A stretch of 64,000 nucleotides of DNA from Dryococelus australis (Eukaryota; Arthropoda; Insecta; Phasmatodea; Phasmatidae), in NCBI GenBank assembly GCA_029891345.1, contig CM057005.1, positions 65,357,760 through 65,421,759 on the forward strand. Reading direction: 5' to 3'. The position numbers and the translations under genes are program-made. A model generated the notes under the pieces. It saw only the letters and a list, made by a program, of their open reading frames with translations, was not told the origin of the DNA and ran no database searches. Shown here piece after piece: positions 11,608 to 23,717 of the stretch (within the stretch, counting starts at the first letter, position 1; the number at the start of each line of letters is the position of its first letter).

Positions 11608-11686
11608 CTAGTTCCATATTTTAACGTCTAGAAAAAAGTGTTCGGTAACCATTTGTGATAACTGAAATTATTTCTTTCGCTTTATG
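11608..11686 (+). mobile_element. Internal fragment of the TA-flanked MITE
   Basis: CTAGTTCCATATTTTAACGT followed by AAAAAGTGTTCGGTAACC and TTGTGATAACTGAAATTATT matches the middle of complete copies. Both termini are absent. Confidence 0.75.
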
Positions 11687-12189
11687 TCTCGCGATGTTGG
11701 ATCGCCAACACGCCAGGGTCGCTTCCAGCTGATTTCCAATCTCCGTTTGTCGTGGATTCCATGCAGAATTCACCCAGATGTCACCAATTTCCACCAAAAG
11801 GCGAGTAAGTGAAGCAAACGACATCGTAACGTAGTTAGTTAACATTTAGACCGTGCAGAAACCTGCCCAACGGGGCAGAAGAAACTTTCAAGTCAACACT
11901 CATCCAGAAATATTTTTACTATCAATTTTAAAAACTCATAAACGTCTCCAAAATACGTTTGCCGTACGAAAAGCAGAAATGTGTGCGGAACTCGTTGTGT
12001 CCATATAGCGTACTTTTTACTCATTACTCTTACGAACAAACGGGGGAAATGCGGTAAATTTGAAGACATATTTCCAGTAATGTTCAATTTATTTTCCATC
12101 CAATTTTACGTGTCCAACAACAAGAACGAACTTGGAGAAGGAGGGGGGGGGGGGGAGAGGACGAAGGACAAATTTGAGACACCGTCTCA

Positions 12190-12415
12190 ATGGTAAAGTG
12201 AGCACTTTTGAGGCCCTAGTTATTTCTTCCTTTTAGCCACTTATTATCCTTTAACAACCTTTTTAAATAAATATTGACATGTATGTAATAAACAAATTGC
12301 GTATATTCAACCGTAGTTGGACTTCAACACCTAAGGTCAAAATAAAATATATTTATTGACTATTATTCCTCATTAGAGGGCTTTCAGAAGTGCTCGCTTT
12401 ACCGTGAGCAGTCTA
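12190..12415. mobile_element. Short MITE variant sharing the same termini but a different interior
   Basis: The left end is TGGTAAAGTGAGCACTTTTG and the right end reads AAGTGCTCGCTTTACCGTGA, closing in CAGTCTA then TA at 12416-12417. These are the inverted ends of the 420-bp family. The interior is different: it contains AAATAAATATTGACATG and AATAAAATATATTTATTGAC, which recur at 42970-43098. This suggests a distinct subfamily mobilised by the same transposase. The leftmost bases are diverged and the left TA is not clear. Confidence 0.6.
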
Positions 12416-12639
12416 TAAGGCCTTATCTGGTGTTTTGCAGCTACGGATGATGAAGGGACATGTATGCTTCCAAGTGGCACATCCGCGCAAGCAAATCACA
12501 TTAACGGCAAAAGGGACACGTGCCGGGATATGATGATACTGTGTGGTGACCTTCGTTGAACCAGCGCAATTCGTCCATGGTGATGATTTTTTTTTTTTTT
12601 TTTGCAAATGAGGATAGTCACATGTCTTGACGTTAAATT

Positions 12640-12907
12640 CAATTTTCAGGCAAACAGTTTGCGATTACTAAAATAATTTCGTTTTTATTCTGTTTTTGTT
12701 CTTAACACGCATAAGTGCCCGAACTAGCATATTTGTAAAATATTCACTTTTCTAATCAATTCACAGGTTTACTCGACCGAAGCATGAATAAAGTGATCAG
12801 GCCCATGTCAATGTTAATTTTACATATTATATAAGAATACACAATGTGCATACAAGTAAAACTTAAGCAGAGCTGTCACAAATGCACAGTTTACCGTAAA
12901 CAGCCTA
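12640..12907 (+). mobile_element. TA-flanked MITE, 3' two-thirds only
   Basis: It aligns from the TTTCTTTCGCTTT-like block through GAATAAAGTGATCAGGCCC and ATGTGCATACAAGTAAAACT to the terminus ACCGTAAACAGCCTA at 12907. The 5' inverted end is missing. Confidence 0.8.
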
Positions 12908-13054
12908 CATTATGCTTATTTATCGCAACGCCGCACCGCTGTATACATGGCGCTCTTATCGTCTCAAGCATCTTCGGTGGACGTTTACTCTGGTTCACTT
13001 TTAGTTACGTTAGACTTTTCATAATTATGTGTAGGGCCTACATATAGCTTACAT

Positions 13055-13206
13055 TTTTGTTAAGATGAATGCACTTGTTTTTTTCTAATCCATCAAAGTG
13101 TAAAAATGAGCCGATTTGTAAAATACTTACTTTCCAATAATTTTGAAGTTCCACTTGACCGACGCATGGATAAAGTGATGAGGACCTCGGCAATGTTAAT
13201 GTTCTA
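13055..13206 (+). mobile_element. TA-flanked MITE, internal fragment
   Basis: CATCAAAGTGTAAAAATGAG, then TTTGTAAAATACTTACTTTC and GACCGACGCATGGATAAAGT, follows the family body. Neither end is present. Confidence 0.75.
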
Positions 13207-14698
13207 GTATGGAAATGTTTTCCATTAGCTTTTGAGCAAAGGAGAAGTTGTTTTTTTACATCTTATGATTTGGCGCTGATTAAGCATGAACAAATACCTA
13301 GTTTCCGGTAATCGAAGCAACGATTACGTTACATAGCGATCCCGCATTTCACGAAAGATTGCACCAGCCAGGTGTTGTAGTGGCTCTTGATTTGAAAATC
13401 GCAACCGATAAGCTGTAAATATTTATAAAAAAAGTAACGCCACTTCTATTTTTGTGTTGATCACTGTACTAGCACCCTGGATGCAATACTTACAGAACAT
13501 GTTGGTATCATAAAAAAGTGCATAAAATTAAAATAAATTTCAAATGCCGGAGTTATAAATAGAATGGTAGCCGGACCTCCTGTATGAAAGGACTGCCTCT
13601 TAAATAACGTGATAACATCTGGCCATTGAGTTTGGTCAATCGAATGTGCTTGATCGTGCCGTAAAATATTCGATTTTCATTCTGCAGATCGTAGTTCCAT
13701 ACTGGCTCACTGTTGCCCGGTTGCACCATCATCTTCCCCGATCCGAGGTCGAATGATCCAAGTTCCGAACCAGGATCCAGTTTGATCTTGGTTCCAATGT
13801 AAAAGTGTTGCACCAACGAAATTTCATGATTCTGGATCTCTGCTTCATCGATCTTGATTCCAAAGTGAGATATCGAGATTAAGTATAAGACAAATTTTGC
13901 TATTGGTTCGTAATATATGACGTCATGGAAGTAGGCGAATTTTTCACTAAAGATAGAACTTGATGTGCGATGTTTTATCTGTTTTAAGTGAATTATTGTT
14001 GTAAGAATTTTGCTGGACTATATTCAAGTGCGTATAATGTTGTTTTAATTTCCCCCCAAAAAAATCGAACGTAATTCTATCTGTTGGCGTATTTTCAAAC
14101 TACATTTGTTAGCGATGACTGCTGATCTCGGATCGAAATGAACTTCATCTCGATGTCCAGTCCAGCTCGGAACTCGAATGGTGGAACAGTTTTCTCTGTC
14201 TATCTTATCCGATCTTGGGTCGAGTTTCGAACCACGATGGTGCAACCGGACATGTATCGGGGTTAATTTTTTAAAGCGGATTTTCACCTCCATTCCTGAC
14301 AAACGTTGAAGTAATTTTTAAAATGAAACTTGTACCTATCTAATTCTTTATCAATCAAAAAATTATTCTGTACTCTTATTGAAGTAGTGTTGATATTCAG
14401 CAGAAAAGAAAGCGACCGTTTATCTGAGCAAATTATAGTTTTTCGCCAAGGACTCATTCACTGCCGAATTACGTGTTGCGTCGTACAAATTCCGAGGACG
14501 CGCGCGAATCTATACCTGTCTGGTCTAGTTATTTGCCCCGTTGACCTTGTCTTGGGGGCTATCACACGCGCCATTTTTGAAGTTGCCATTATCGGGTGTT
14601 GTAATCTTACAACGTTCTCGTGTTATGTTTTAATTTTCTTTGGCAGCGCTCGCGTCACGTTCGTGTTAATTATGCTTTATCGTAGATTCGTGCCGGTA

Positions 14699-15117
14699 AA
14701 GACTGTTCACGATAAAGTGAGCACTTTTGAAATGAGCCTTAGTAAAAAGTTACTGCCCTTGACTGCATATATTTTAGTGGGTGCACCGAGTGACATTCGC
14801 CCAATAAAGTTGGTAACGATAGATGGAAAGTAGTTCCATATCTTAAACGTTGAATAAAAAGTATAAGGTAATGACTTGTGATAACTGAAATTATTTCTTT
14901 TGCTTTTTGATTTTTTTGTGCATCAAAGTGTAAAAATGAGAATATTTGTAAAATATTACTTCCCTAAAAATTTCTCAGTTTCAGTTGACCGACGCATGTA
15001 TAGAGTGACGAGGCCCATGGCAATGTTAATTTTACATAAGGCGGAAGAATACACAACATAGACAAGTAGAACTTAAGCAGAGCTTTCTGAAGTGCTCATT
15101 TCACCACGAACAGCCTA
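14699..15117 (+). mobile_element. TA-flanked MITE, full-length copy (419 bp)
   Basis: Flanked by TA at 14697-14698 and 15118-15119. It begins AAGACTGTTCACGATAAAGT and ends CACGAACAGCCTA. The open frame at 14330-14833 runs into this copy from unique sequence and is not a gene. Confidence 0.9.
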
Positions 15118-15119
15118 TA

Positions 15120-17237
15120 CACACGCAACGCTATTGTCGTCTCAAGGATCTTCGGTGGACATGCACGCTAAAGTTCGCTGAAGTTGATTCGCGATTTGTT
15201 ACATGCACGTATGGACTGTTCGCGGTCGACTGAGAGTTATTGGGATTATCTACCCACGGGAAGGAGTGAAAATATACACTGTCTGTACAGTACTCCACGC
15301 CTGACTTAAAAGTATTTTTGTAACTCGCTCACTGTCGCACACTAAGATCAATGTTGCTATTATTTCTGTATTATTATTAGACGGAAAGAACAAGAATGAG
15401 ACTAGAATAATATCCTCAGGTGCAGCTGTGTGTGCTAATTGCTAATATAACATTTATTTTAAAATGTTATGCTTACTGTGGGGGTATATTTGCATGTTAA
15501 TCATGTAGATCCACGTCTCAAAGTATTTCAAAGTCTGCCGCGTTATCTCTAACGTGGCGAATAAACCAACTGTGAATTGATGATGAGTGCTTTCACACAG
15601 TGTGTATCTATACAATCTTCGCATTTCACACTGAAGAGATAACACATTTCTAAGAGCCGATAAATTTCTTGATACAATGGAATTATCTGTAGTTGCATTG
15701 ATAAAAACACTTGTATAACACATTTGTAAGAGCCGATAAATTTCTTGATACAATGGAATTATCTGTAGTTGCATTGATAAAAACACATGAGTTAGTCTGG
15801 TGCTGTCTGGTTTGCCCATCTTACGTTTAACGCAACATCATCAACGCACAGTTTGTCCTTGGCATTAACTGCTTCTTAAAATTGAAATATTACAGTAGCC
15901 GCTAATTTACCGCGTTGCTATGCCTGCTGTGTAACACTTCTTTTGTGCAGGTGTGTTAACGGTTGATCATAGTTGATTCAAATTTCTTGTGCTTATTATG
16001 TTTAACTGAATGCTATTTTCATTTAAATATACTCAGTTCAATAATTTCAAAACCTTTCAGGAATTAAAAGCCTCTAAGGAAATAATTTTTACACATTCAC
16101 ACACACGCTACAAACTTCATGGATCCAAATTATGCACACTGTAAATGACTGCACAGTTTACAGCAAGAAAATTATTACCGGTACTTCGGAAGAGATTAAA
16201 ATGAATCGGTTGCATCCTAAGTGATGCCTTAATCACATTGGTTCAGGCTATTATTTGTTTACTGTGCTACAAATCGATGTTGTTGATTAGCTCATGGCAC
16301 TGTAATTATATTACATGATATTACATATTTTGGTCCCCACTTATTGAAGTAAAAGTAATTTATGCAATTAGCGCCTGGTTCACATATTGCTTGCTAAGAA
16401 CACTCGTGCGTTTTATGTTACTGTATTATAATTAAGTATTGAAATTATTTTTCGAATAGCTTTGCCTTTGGTTTACAATTTTATTCGCAGGCATTACTTT
16501 TTACTCGAAATTGGCAGCTCCTCCTCACCTACCACACCCTTTCACGGATGGATAAAGGAATGTTATTTTTTTTTATCTGACTATATAAATCAATTAATTT
16601 TACTATTCCAATGTATTTAATATTTGTTTATTAATATTGTATCATTTAATGGATTTTCTCGTTAGTTTCATTTCCAATGCTGTTCAAATTAAACTTTCAA
16701 AGCTTCGTTCTCAATCTCGTTAGCGGTTTCTAGGACCGCATTTCATACTTTGTTTTTCGTTCTCAACATTCCGTAGTACATTCCTCTGTCTCGTCGTCCT
16801 TAGCCCTCTTCAAATAGCTTTTTTTTTCTCCCATACAGCTAATGCTGCATTTGCTTCCTGTGATCACACAACACGCAGTTTCCTATAAAAAAACGCAAAT
16901 GACCATCGACGCAGCGCTTTGGCAATTTTCGTGCTCATGAAGCCATCTAGCGGCGATTCCAGTACTAAGCGTCTATAACCCTTTCCTTGGACATCCATGC
17001 GCCAACGAACGGTTTCAAAATACAGACAAAAAACATGATTTCCAAAACAAAGCGATCCTTGCTGTCGATATCAACTTGTCACTAGTGGCACCCATGGAGG
17101 CAATAGACTTAATACCTCCATGGTGGCGCCACAATATCTCTCGCAGCTTGTAGTTTCATTTTTATATGATAGATGCGCTAGTGAATATTATAATTTTTTA
17201 TACATAGTACATTCTGCTCTGTAACATCCTACCCATG
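15120..17237. other. No gene seen; contains a short tandem duplication
   Basis: The minus-strand open frame at 15454-15819 is extended by the 76-bp duplication and shows no motif. Around 17090-17130 a short palindrome (CCATGGAGG paired with CCTCCATGG) was noted. No other structure was recognised. Confidence 0.5.
15640..15791. repeat. 76-bp tandem duplication, two units
   Basis: Units start TAACACATTTCTAAGAGCCG at 15640 and TAACACATTTGTAAGAGCCG at 15716, and stay almost identical through CATTGATAAAAACAC. Near-identity indicates a recent local duplication. Confidence 0.95.
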
Positions 17238-17282
17238 GAGTTAGGAGTATACAGGAGATAGCATGTTGTGACGTATGTGAAG
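17238..17282 (+). repeat. Left arm of a dispersed 45-bp inverted repeat
   Basis: GAGTTAGGAGTATACAGGAG and the following 25 bases match the reverse complement of 22956-23000 at roughly 85-90 percent by eye. This arm precedes the ORF1 pseudogene; its mate lies about 5.7 kb away. Confidence 0.85.
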
Positions 17283-17451
17283 ACACTGGTGACGGGGTGG
17301 CTATTCCTATACCGCGCAGTGATAACAAGTGAAACCAGTTTATAGTGTGGAGTTCAGTGTTGTCTTCGCCTTCGACTAAGGAGGGCGCGTCTCTGCTTCT
17401 TCTGGCTGTATACGACTAATAGCTTCGCGGCATACATCCTGTACACTGTGA

Positions 17452-19182
17452 TCGGCCTGGAAACAGGCCATCTTGAGCCTAGCCCCTAGTGTGTCAGCGG
17501 TCACAGTGGACAGCACCGATTTAGGTACTTTCCTAGTAACAATTTCTCGCAATTTGCAAACAACACCACATCGCGAGTCGCTCCACACAGAGCCTACCCC
17601 ACCCCCACCTCCCTCGCGGGTCATGGTGGCGGGCGGGGAACTGACTGAGCCGTCGTGGATGACGGGAACTGGCCCTTACTCCTTGCAGTACCTCCGGGAA
17701 AACAAGCGATTCTTAGAACTGGCAAAGAGACGACCTAATCACCAAACCGTTTACGACATTTTTCCTCAAGGCATCCCTGACCACATTTACCTACTCCTGG
17801 CTACTCTATCGGCACCAACGACGCCAACAATCACCACACGAACTTCCTCCCGACCAACAACACCGGCGGTAGGAAATGAAAAATTGGAAATGGAAACCGA
17901 CTTCCAGATTGCAAAAAGAAAAGGGGACAGAACAACCACGCAGGAGAACAAGCGTCTCCACTCTGTGTCGTCTGAGACACGAAACAAACACCATTCCTAT
18001 ACAAAATAGGTTTTCCCCGCTTAAAGAGGTAACAGAAAAAACCTCAACAGTTAACCATCCCGGCTCTTCAAGCATCTCCACCCACAAAACACAACCGGCT
18101 GCACCTCAAACACGACAGAAAAACAAAACCAGTTCAGATTAGTGGTTCCTGACGCCACTAAATACAACTTACTTGTTCAGAAACTGCGAGCTATTAGTAA
18201 GGACGGGTTCTCCCTTCTCCACACAGCTCAGGGAACGCAAATCCTCACAGCTGCTCGCACAATGCTAGAAGCGAACTACATCCATTATTTTACTTTCTGT
18301 CAAGCTTCCGAGCTCCCACAGAAAGTAGTTTTTGACCTCCACCCCACAACCGACATTGCGGACATCAAGGCAGACCTGGAATGTGCCGTTTACTCACTCC
18401 AGCACATTTATCAATTTAAAAAACGTCTCACAGACCAAACAGACCCAAACAAATTCACGTTGGAGCCGCAACGTTTTTTCTGTGTCACGGCGGCGCAGAA
18501 CACTTCTCTCCCTCCTCTGCTCTCTGTCACGAGGATAAATATGACAATAGTTCATCCCCGACAATACCAGAAACGGCCGACAGACGGGGCACAATGCCGT
18601 AACTGTCTCGCTTTAGGACACACCAAAAATCACTGTTCAATGCCGACAAAATGCCCTCACCCCGAGAGTGCTTGCAAAAAAAAAAAAAAAAACGAAACCA
18701 ACTCCAAGCCGACATGCAGTAACTGCGCAGGCGAACACACAGCTCTTTCAAAAGCCTGCCCCAAGTTCCTGGACTTGGTGCAGAAAAGAACTACTGCTGC
18801 TGCTGCTGCTGCGAAAACCGCGCCAAAAACTGGAAAACAACCTCCTGCCCCGTCCAGGTTCACAGTCAGAACATTACAGCCCGGCAAAACGTATTCGCAG
18901 GCACTCTCTGCGCCTAATTCGCCAGGAGAGATGCGAGGCGTTATGCAGGATTTCCATGAACTCATGGAATTCCTTAGAGCATGCGACTTCGCCTCGCTCA
19001 TGGCTCATTTCCACCCCTACATACTAAAACTCCGCAACATCACAGAGAATCACGAGAGAACCTGGCTACTTCTCGAAGCCATGGCGTCATTTGCGGCCCC
19101 TAGCCCGTCAACTAGACCCGCATATACCAATTTCCCCTACTCTGTACTGGAGCGACTCCGAAACGCATTACACAAATATTAA
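17452..19182 (+). pseudogene. ORF1 (gag-like) of a Jockey-type non-LTR retrotransposon, two frameshifts, no ORF2
   Basis: An RNA-binding ORF1 protein of a non-LTR retrotransposon would package element RNA. The frame is open from 17452, with the first ATG at 17623 (MVAGGELTEP), to a stop at 18007. The protein continues in the next frame (PIQNRFSPLKEV, ends 18142), then returns to the first frame (VPDATKYNLLVQKL) to the stop at 19180-19182. Diagnostic is a CCHC knuckle, CRNCLALGHTKNHC, near 18595, and a second cysteine-histidine cluster, CSNCAGEHTALSKAC, near 18712, as in Jockey-clade ORF1. Between them is a run of 16 A giving polylysine; downstream is a GCT repeat giving six alanines. A short ATG-initiated frame follows the stop at 19188, but no endonuclease or reverse transcriptase exists downstream. 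Sequence from about 17340 to 17450 may be its 5' leader. Confidence 0.85.
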
Positions 19183-19189
19183 TCACTAT

Positions 19190-22100
19190 GACGAGCGAAA
19201 TAATCGCGTATATATTCTAGTCGTACACAACTGAACATTTTAAGTTTTGAAGCACCAATTATTTATTTAAGACGATTTAATAACTTTAATTACAACCGCT
19301 TTTAATTTATTTAAATTTTTCCGTGTCAAATAAAAGCTGTTGACGGTAAATTAACGACCATGCTGCCATCTCTCGAGCAACTTCATAAGCCCCGCCCCAC
19401 CAAGTTCTCTCGGCCAATCAGAGCCCTCTGGCCTATAACTGTTTAACTTCACTCACGCGACGTGTTTTCATGGCTCTGCTTTCGAATTTTACAAGTCTAA
19501 ATAATTATCAATACGGAATATAGTTCAAAACAACTTTAAAAATATAAATTCACGCCTTCAGCGCAATTATACCGCCCGATTTCATAGAAATGAGGCCCCG
19601 AAACTGGCCGGAATTTTCCGATCGGTCCGGGAAAAAAATCGAACTCGTTTAACAAAACTATTTGGCGCTAGCATCGCGCCAGCCATATCGCTCTCGGACT
19701 TCCCCGAGTTAACATGTTTTACTTGACTTTTAGTCGCTCGTCACGGTACCTTCAGACATGCATTTACACACCAATCAGATTATTTAATGGTTTTACTCAT
19801 AAGATATGAAGTAATTACTGAAACAACTACACTGATTTAAATTTTAGCGCAACTTAAATTCACCACTTCAATATACATATAATTAATTTAATTATATAAA
19901 CCCTTGCCACTCCAGTCATGGGAAAGCTACTTATATCGAAAATTTAACTTCATTTGGCTATTAACCTCCGCTTTTTATACCAAACTGTCGCTAGCTCTCT
20001 CACAGGGAGCTCGTGACAGTACTTTACAAGTCCTGAACTTTAAAATTCCGCGCTGATAAATTCAATTAACTTCACCACTCTCTTTTATCCCGTACAGGCA
20101 GGGAAAAAGAGAGTAAAATTCAGCTATGGAAACAGCTCCCAGGCGCTACCCTGGGAATCCTGTAAAAGAATGCTAGCCTTGCAGCATAAAGAAAGTTTGT
20201 GGTTGAGGAGGGGGGAGGGGGTTAGCTTCTCCTCGCCTCCGCAAGCTAACTGACAACTAACTGGGTGGCCAAGGGACCGATCAACCCCGCGCTGAGGGAG
20301 TAGCGTCCCAGTGATGAAAAATGGCGGTAGTGTGGAGTTAGACGGTAGTTTTCCTGTAAAAAGGTCACGTGATCAACAATAGAGCAAAACATTATATCTG
20401 CCTCTCTTTCACGTGTATTTTGATGAGTATTAAAATTGACATAAAAACATTTTGGACCTAAACGATAATATACACAAAAAGCGTGAGTGTGTTTGTCTCA
20501 GATAACTAGCTATAAATTTATGAATTATTTACATTTAAATGGGAGTGTTGCATACGGTGTTTTGGTTGATTTGCTTCCCATTCCCTGTTTATTTGCCTTG
20601 AAAATATTACAGGAAATAATTTTCTGACGACTATAGGAACTTTTAAAAGTTATGATAAAACTTTAACCTTACTAAAATAGACTATAGTACGCTAATGAAG
20701 TCGTCTGCGAGTGCGTTACAAGTGAAGCAGCCTTGCGGGAGAGACAACGGTTGTTTACGTAACAGCCTTGCGAGTGCTGTATGAACTCACTAGTTCCTAA
20801 TTTTCTCTATATTTGTGTTATTCTTGCGTTTGTGAAATAAGAATTGGGCATGTAAACACGACTTAAAACTATAATCTATTTTTGATTTATTCGGCAACCA
20901 ACGAAAACTAATATTAATGTATGAAAATGCGTACGAGCCGGGCCATGCGAGTCCCGTGTTTATAGTGCATTCGATTTTACCGTGGATACATTCGTGAAAG
21001 ATATCGCACAATTATTGTGTGTATAGGGATATGTTATCTACGTAAATTTGTAAATAAACAATTGCAGTGTGTTTAAGTTTTGCAAGTGCGGTTGCGATTA
21101 CTAACGTGCCGTGAATTTAAGGTCTAACCTGCAAGTTGCGGACTCGTTAAGAGGTAAATACAGTCACTTCTATAAAACTGCAGATACGTATTTTTCTAAA
21201 TGCCTATTTGCTAATTCATTGTGGTGCATGCACCTTTCACCCACTGTAGTTCAACAATGTATCCTAATTTAATGAAAATACCCAAAGTAACCTAAAATGC
21301 TGGCGAATAAGTTTTCATACATGTTAAACCTAACCATAGGGTTTTTCCTTTATTGTCCCTAAAAGTGTATTTATAGAAATAATATCCTATTGTAGTTTTC
21401 TCTCCCAATGTGAAATTGTTTAAAATGTGGGGCTGAATTACAATTGTGGCTACTGACTGACAAACCCTACGCTACAATCACCATAGCGCTCCCGTAACAA
21501 AATAACAGTGGTGTTACCATGGAAATATGAAAATGAACTGGCTACAACAGCAGTAAGAAAACTGTTACGCGACTAATGTGAAACGAGTACGAGTACATGT
21601 ATCGCGGATATTTTCAAACAGTGTGTTGGCTAACCTGATATTTATTTTTGTTAATCTAGTTGTGATGAAAAAAGTTTCGCGGGAATTGTGTTTCGGGATA
21701 TTTAAAGTGTGGTATAAATGTTAATAATTGCGTTGACTATTTAAATAAACGGAAATCTGAACTGTACAGCAAAATTAATTTCATTACTATGTTCTTGTTA
21801 TAAGCTTGCATTGCACTGACACCCGTGGTTGGAAATGTTCTCTCGTGATTGGCCGGCATAGAACTCGGCGTAAAAGAATTGAAAATATTCAATCCTCTTA
21901 ACGCCGCTACCGCGAGCAGGCTGCCATTTTACGCCATTATGTTGTGTTGTAGCTGGTGCCATATACAAATGTGGATTCAATTTTTTATTGTTAATTGTTA
22001 CTGTGTGTGTAGCCGGAGCTTAAGCCCTTGGTACTAAATTGCACTTTTGGAGAAAGATGTAACACAATTTTTTGTAGATGTAGGGAACAAAATTATCCAT

Positions 22101-22955
22101 AAATGTCTCCTGTACCTCCGCCCTTTTTTCTCTTCTGAAAAATTTCTAAAATTGATTGTCCAGTGCAGACAATTCAGTAAAAATTTCGATTTCTGTGTTT
22201 TAATTATGCACCAAGGGTAACTTAACCCTGTCCAACATTGTAAATGCAAGAAACAAAATTGTACCCTACTATAAGGGATAAATAAGTATAAAATTGTATC
22301 ATAACATAGAACTAATGTAATGTAAAGAGAGGGAATAACTAGAACGGAATTTGAATTTATTTACTATATTGACATTATGTATAAAGGAGATGAAGTCATA
22401 TTGGAAACAAACCTCTCGAGTCATTATCAGTGTTAGGGATTTAAATATAAATGCCAGCAAATAATTATTTATTCGTGGCTCAGGAACATGTGAACTTTGC
22501 CCTCCAGAAATTCAATTGGGCTGCTGGTCGCCGTTTTTTACACTCATTACTGATACGCAACCTGCATACATTAAACGACAACGGTAGAATGCTTGTTATA
22601 CTTTATTTAATCATTTATTCAAAAAATAATTTTCCACAAATCCTTATATATGAGCACTATATATAAAACACGTGCTTATTGTCGCACGTAACCCAATACT
22701 GGTCCGCAGTACACACACCCACGATCAGTAGTTTCATCAGGAAATTATTTGTACAACACAAGCCAATAATAAAATAGTAAAACTTCCCACGTGAATTGTA
22801 ATATATATTTATTTATTCATTAGTTTCTTTGTTCAACACGAAACGCTTCGAATGTAACCTTTCTCTCAACGTCATTCTAATGTAAACATAATGTTTTGGG
22901 ATATACAGTCAAGATGGCGGCTAGAGTCCATAGTAAAACCACCTATCTCTAGAGG
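19190..22955. other. No coding sequence; promoter-like motifs
   Basis: No convincing open frame. Motifs that could belong to a housekeeping promoter or first untranslated exon are GGCCAATCAGAG at about 19413 (CCAAT box), AAAAATGGCGGTAG near 20317 (YY1-like) and GGTCACGTGATC near 20362 (E-box). The first ECHDC1 coding exon starts with a splice acceptor, so an upstream 5' exon must exist somewhere. This region and CAAGATGGCGGC near 22911 are candidates only. Confidence 0.4.
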
Positions 22956-23000
22956 CTTAACCTACGTCACAGCAAGCCATCTCCTGTATACTCCTAACTC
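22956..23000 (-). repeat. Right arm of the dispersed 45-bp inverted repeat
   Basis: CATCTCCTGTATACTCCTAA and flanking bases are the complement of 17238-17282. CAAGATGGCGGC lies about 45 bp to its left. Confidence 0.85.
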
Positions 23001-23449
23001 AATACCGATATCACAAGAGACTAGTTCCATAGAAAAGAGATACCTACCCTGAAAACTTTTAAAAAAGAAAACATATCAGCTAATTCGTAACCAAACAATT
23101 AGCTACGCTACTGTAGCATTCGCCATATTGTCAAATTCACAAAAAAAATCTCCCACCATTCAATTGTTTTGTCGGCTATAGCGTTTGTACGGGCGTACAC
23201 TACACTAGGAAATGTTTCAGGTTCTATGTATATAGTGACAAGTTCGTGAACTACGCATCACTATTTGGAATAACGTATCCAGCGATCGTGATTTTTTATT
23301 TATATTTATTATTTTTAGACTAGTGAAGTGTTTACCGAAATTTACCGAATTTTTTTTTAGCAAGTAAAGACGAGTGCGTTTATTTAATGATTTACTTCTG
23401 CAACTGTGGTTCAGGAACATTTTGTACGTTCCTGTTCCTCGTGGAAAAT

Positions 23450-23705
23450 AGGGGGCAGCGGTGGCTGAGCGATTAGCCGCCTGCCCGCCTCCCACCAAGA
23501 CGAACCGGGCTCAATCCCCAGCCGAGTCACCCGACTTTAGTATGTGGGAATCGTGGCGGACGATGCCACTGACGGTGCGTTTTCTCGGGGATCACCCATT
23601 TCCCCCGCCCTCTCATTTCGGCGTTGCACCATTCTCGCCTCAATCACCTGCATCGACTCTGATGACCTCGCTGTTAAGAGCCGCCCAAATCTCTTCACTC
23701 ACTCT
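23450..23705 (+). mobile_element. tRNA-derived SINE (256 bp) with 12-bp target duplication
   Basis: The head GGTGGCTGAGCGATTAGCC resembles a pol III A box and CGGGCTCAATCCCC a B box. It is followed by a SINE body (GTGGGAATCGTGG, GACGATGCC, TTTCTCGGGGATCACCC) and the tail GTTAAGAGCCGCCCAAATCT. It is flanked by the perfect direct repeat CTCGTGGAAAAT at 23438-23449 and 23706-23717, as produced by LINE-driven retroposition. It shares its body with the copies at 4922-5108 and 50586-50874. The tRNA-like head is not a functional tRNA: it does not fold into a full cloverleaf here. Confidence 0.92.
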
Positions 23706-23717
23706 CTCGTGGAAAAT

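Noticed and set aside
13553-14302. Minus-strand open frames and a 14-bp inverted match CCGGTTGCACCATC (about 13717 and 14238)
   Set aside because: The frames show no motif, and the inverted match is too short, with poorly matching surroundings, to call an element.
14330-14833. 167-codon open frame
   Set aside because: It runs from unique sequence into a non-coding MITE whose other copies are not open in this frame.
20300-20380. Promoter or first exon of ECHDC1
   Set aside because: CCAAT, YY1-like and E-box motifs are suggestive but common; nothing ties them to the exon at 27827.
23450-23530. A and B boxes as a functional tRNA gene (also at 50586)
   Set aside because: They are followed by a shared non-tRNA body and flanked by target duplications, so they are SINE heads; no proper cloverleaf is seen.
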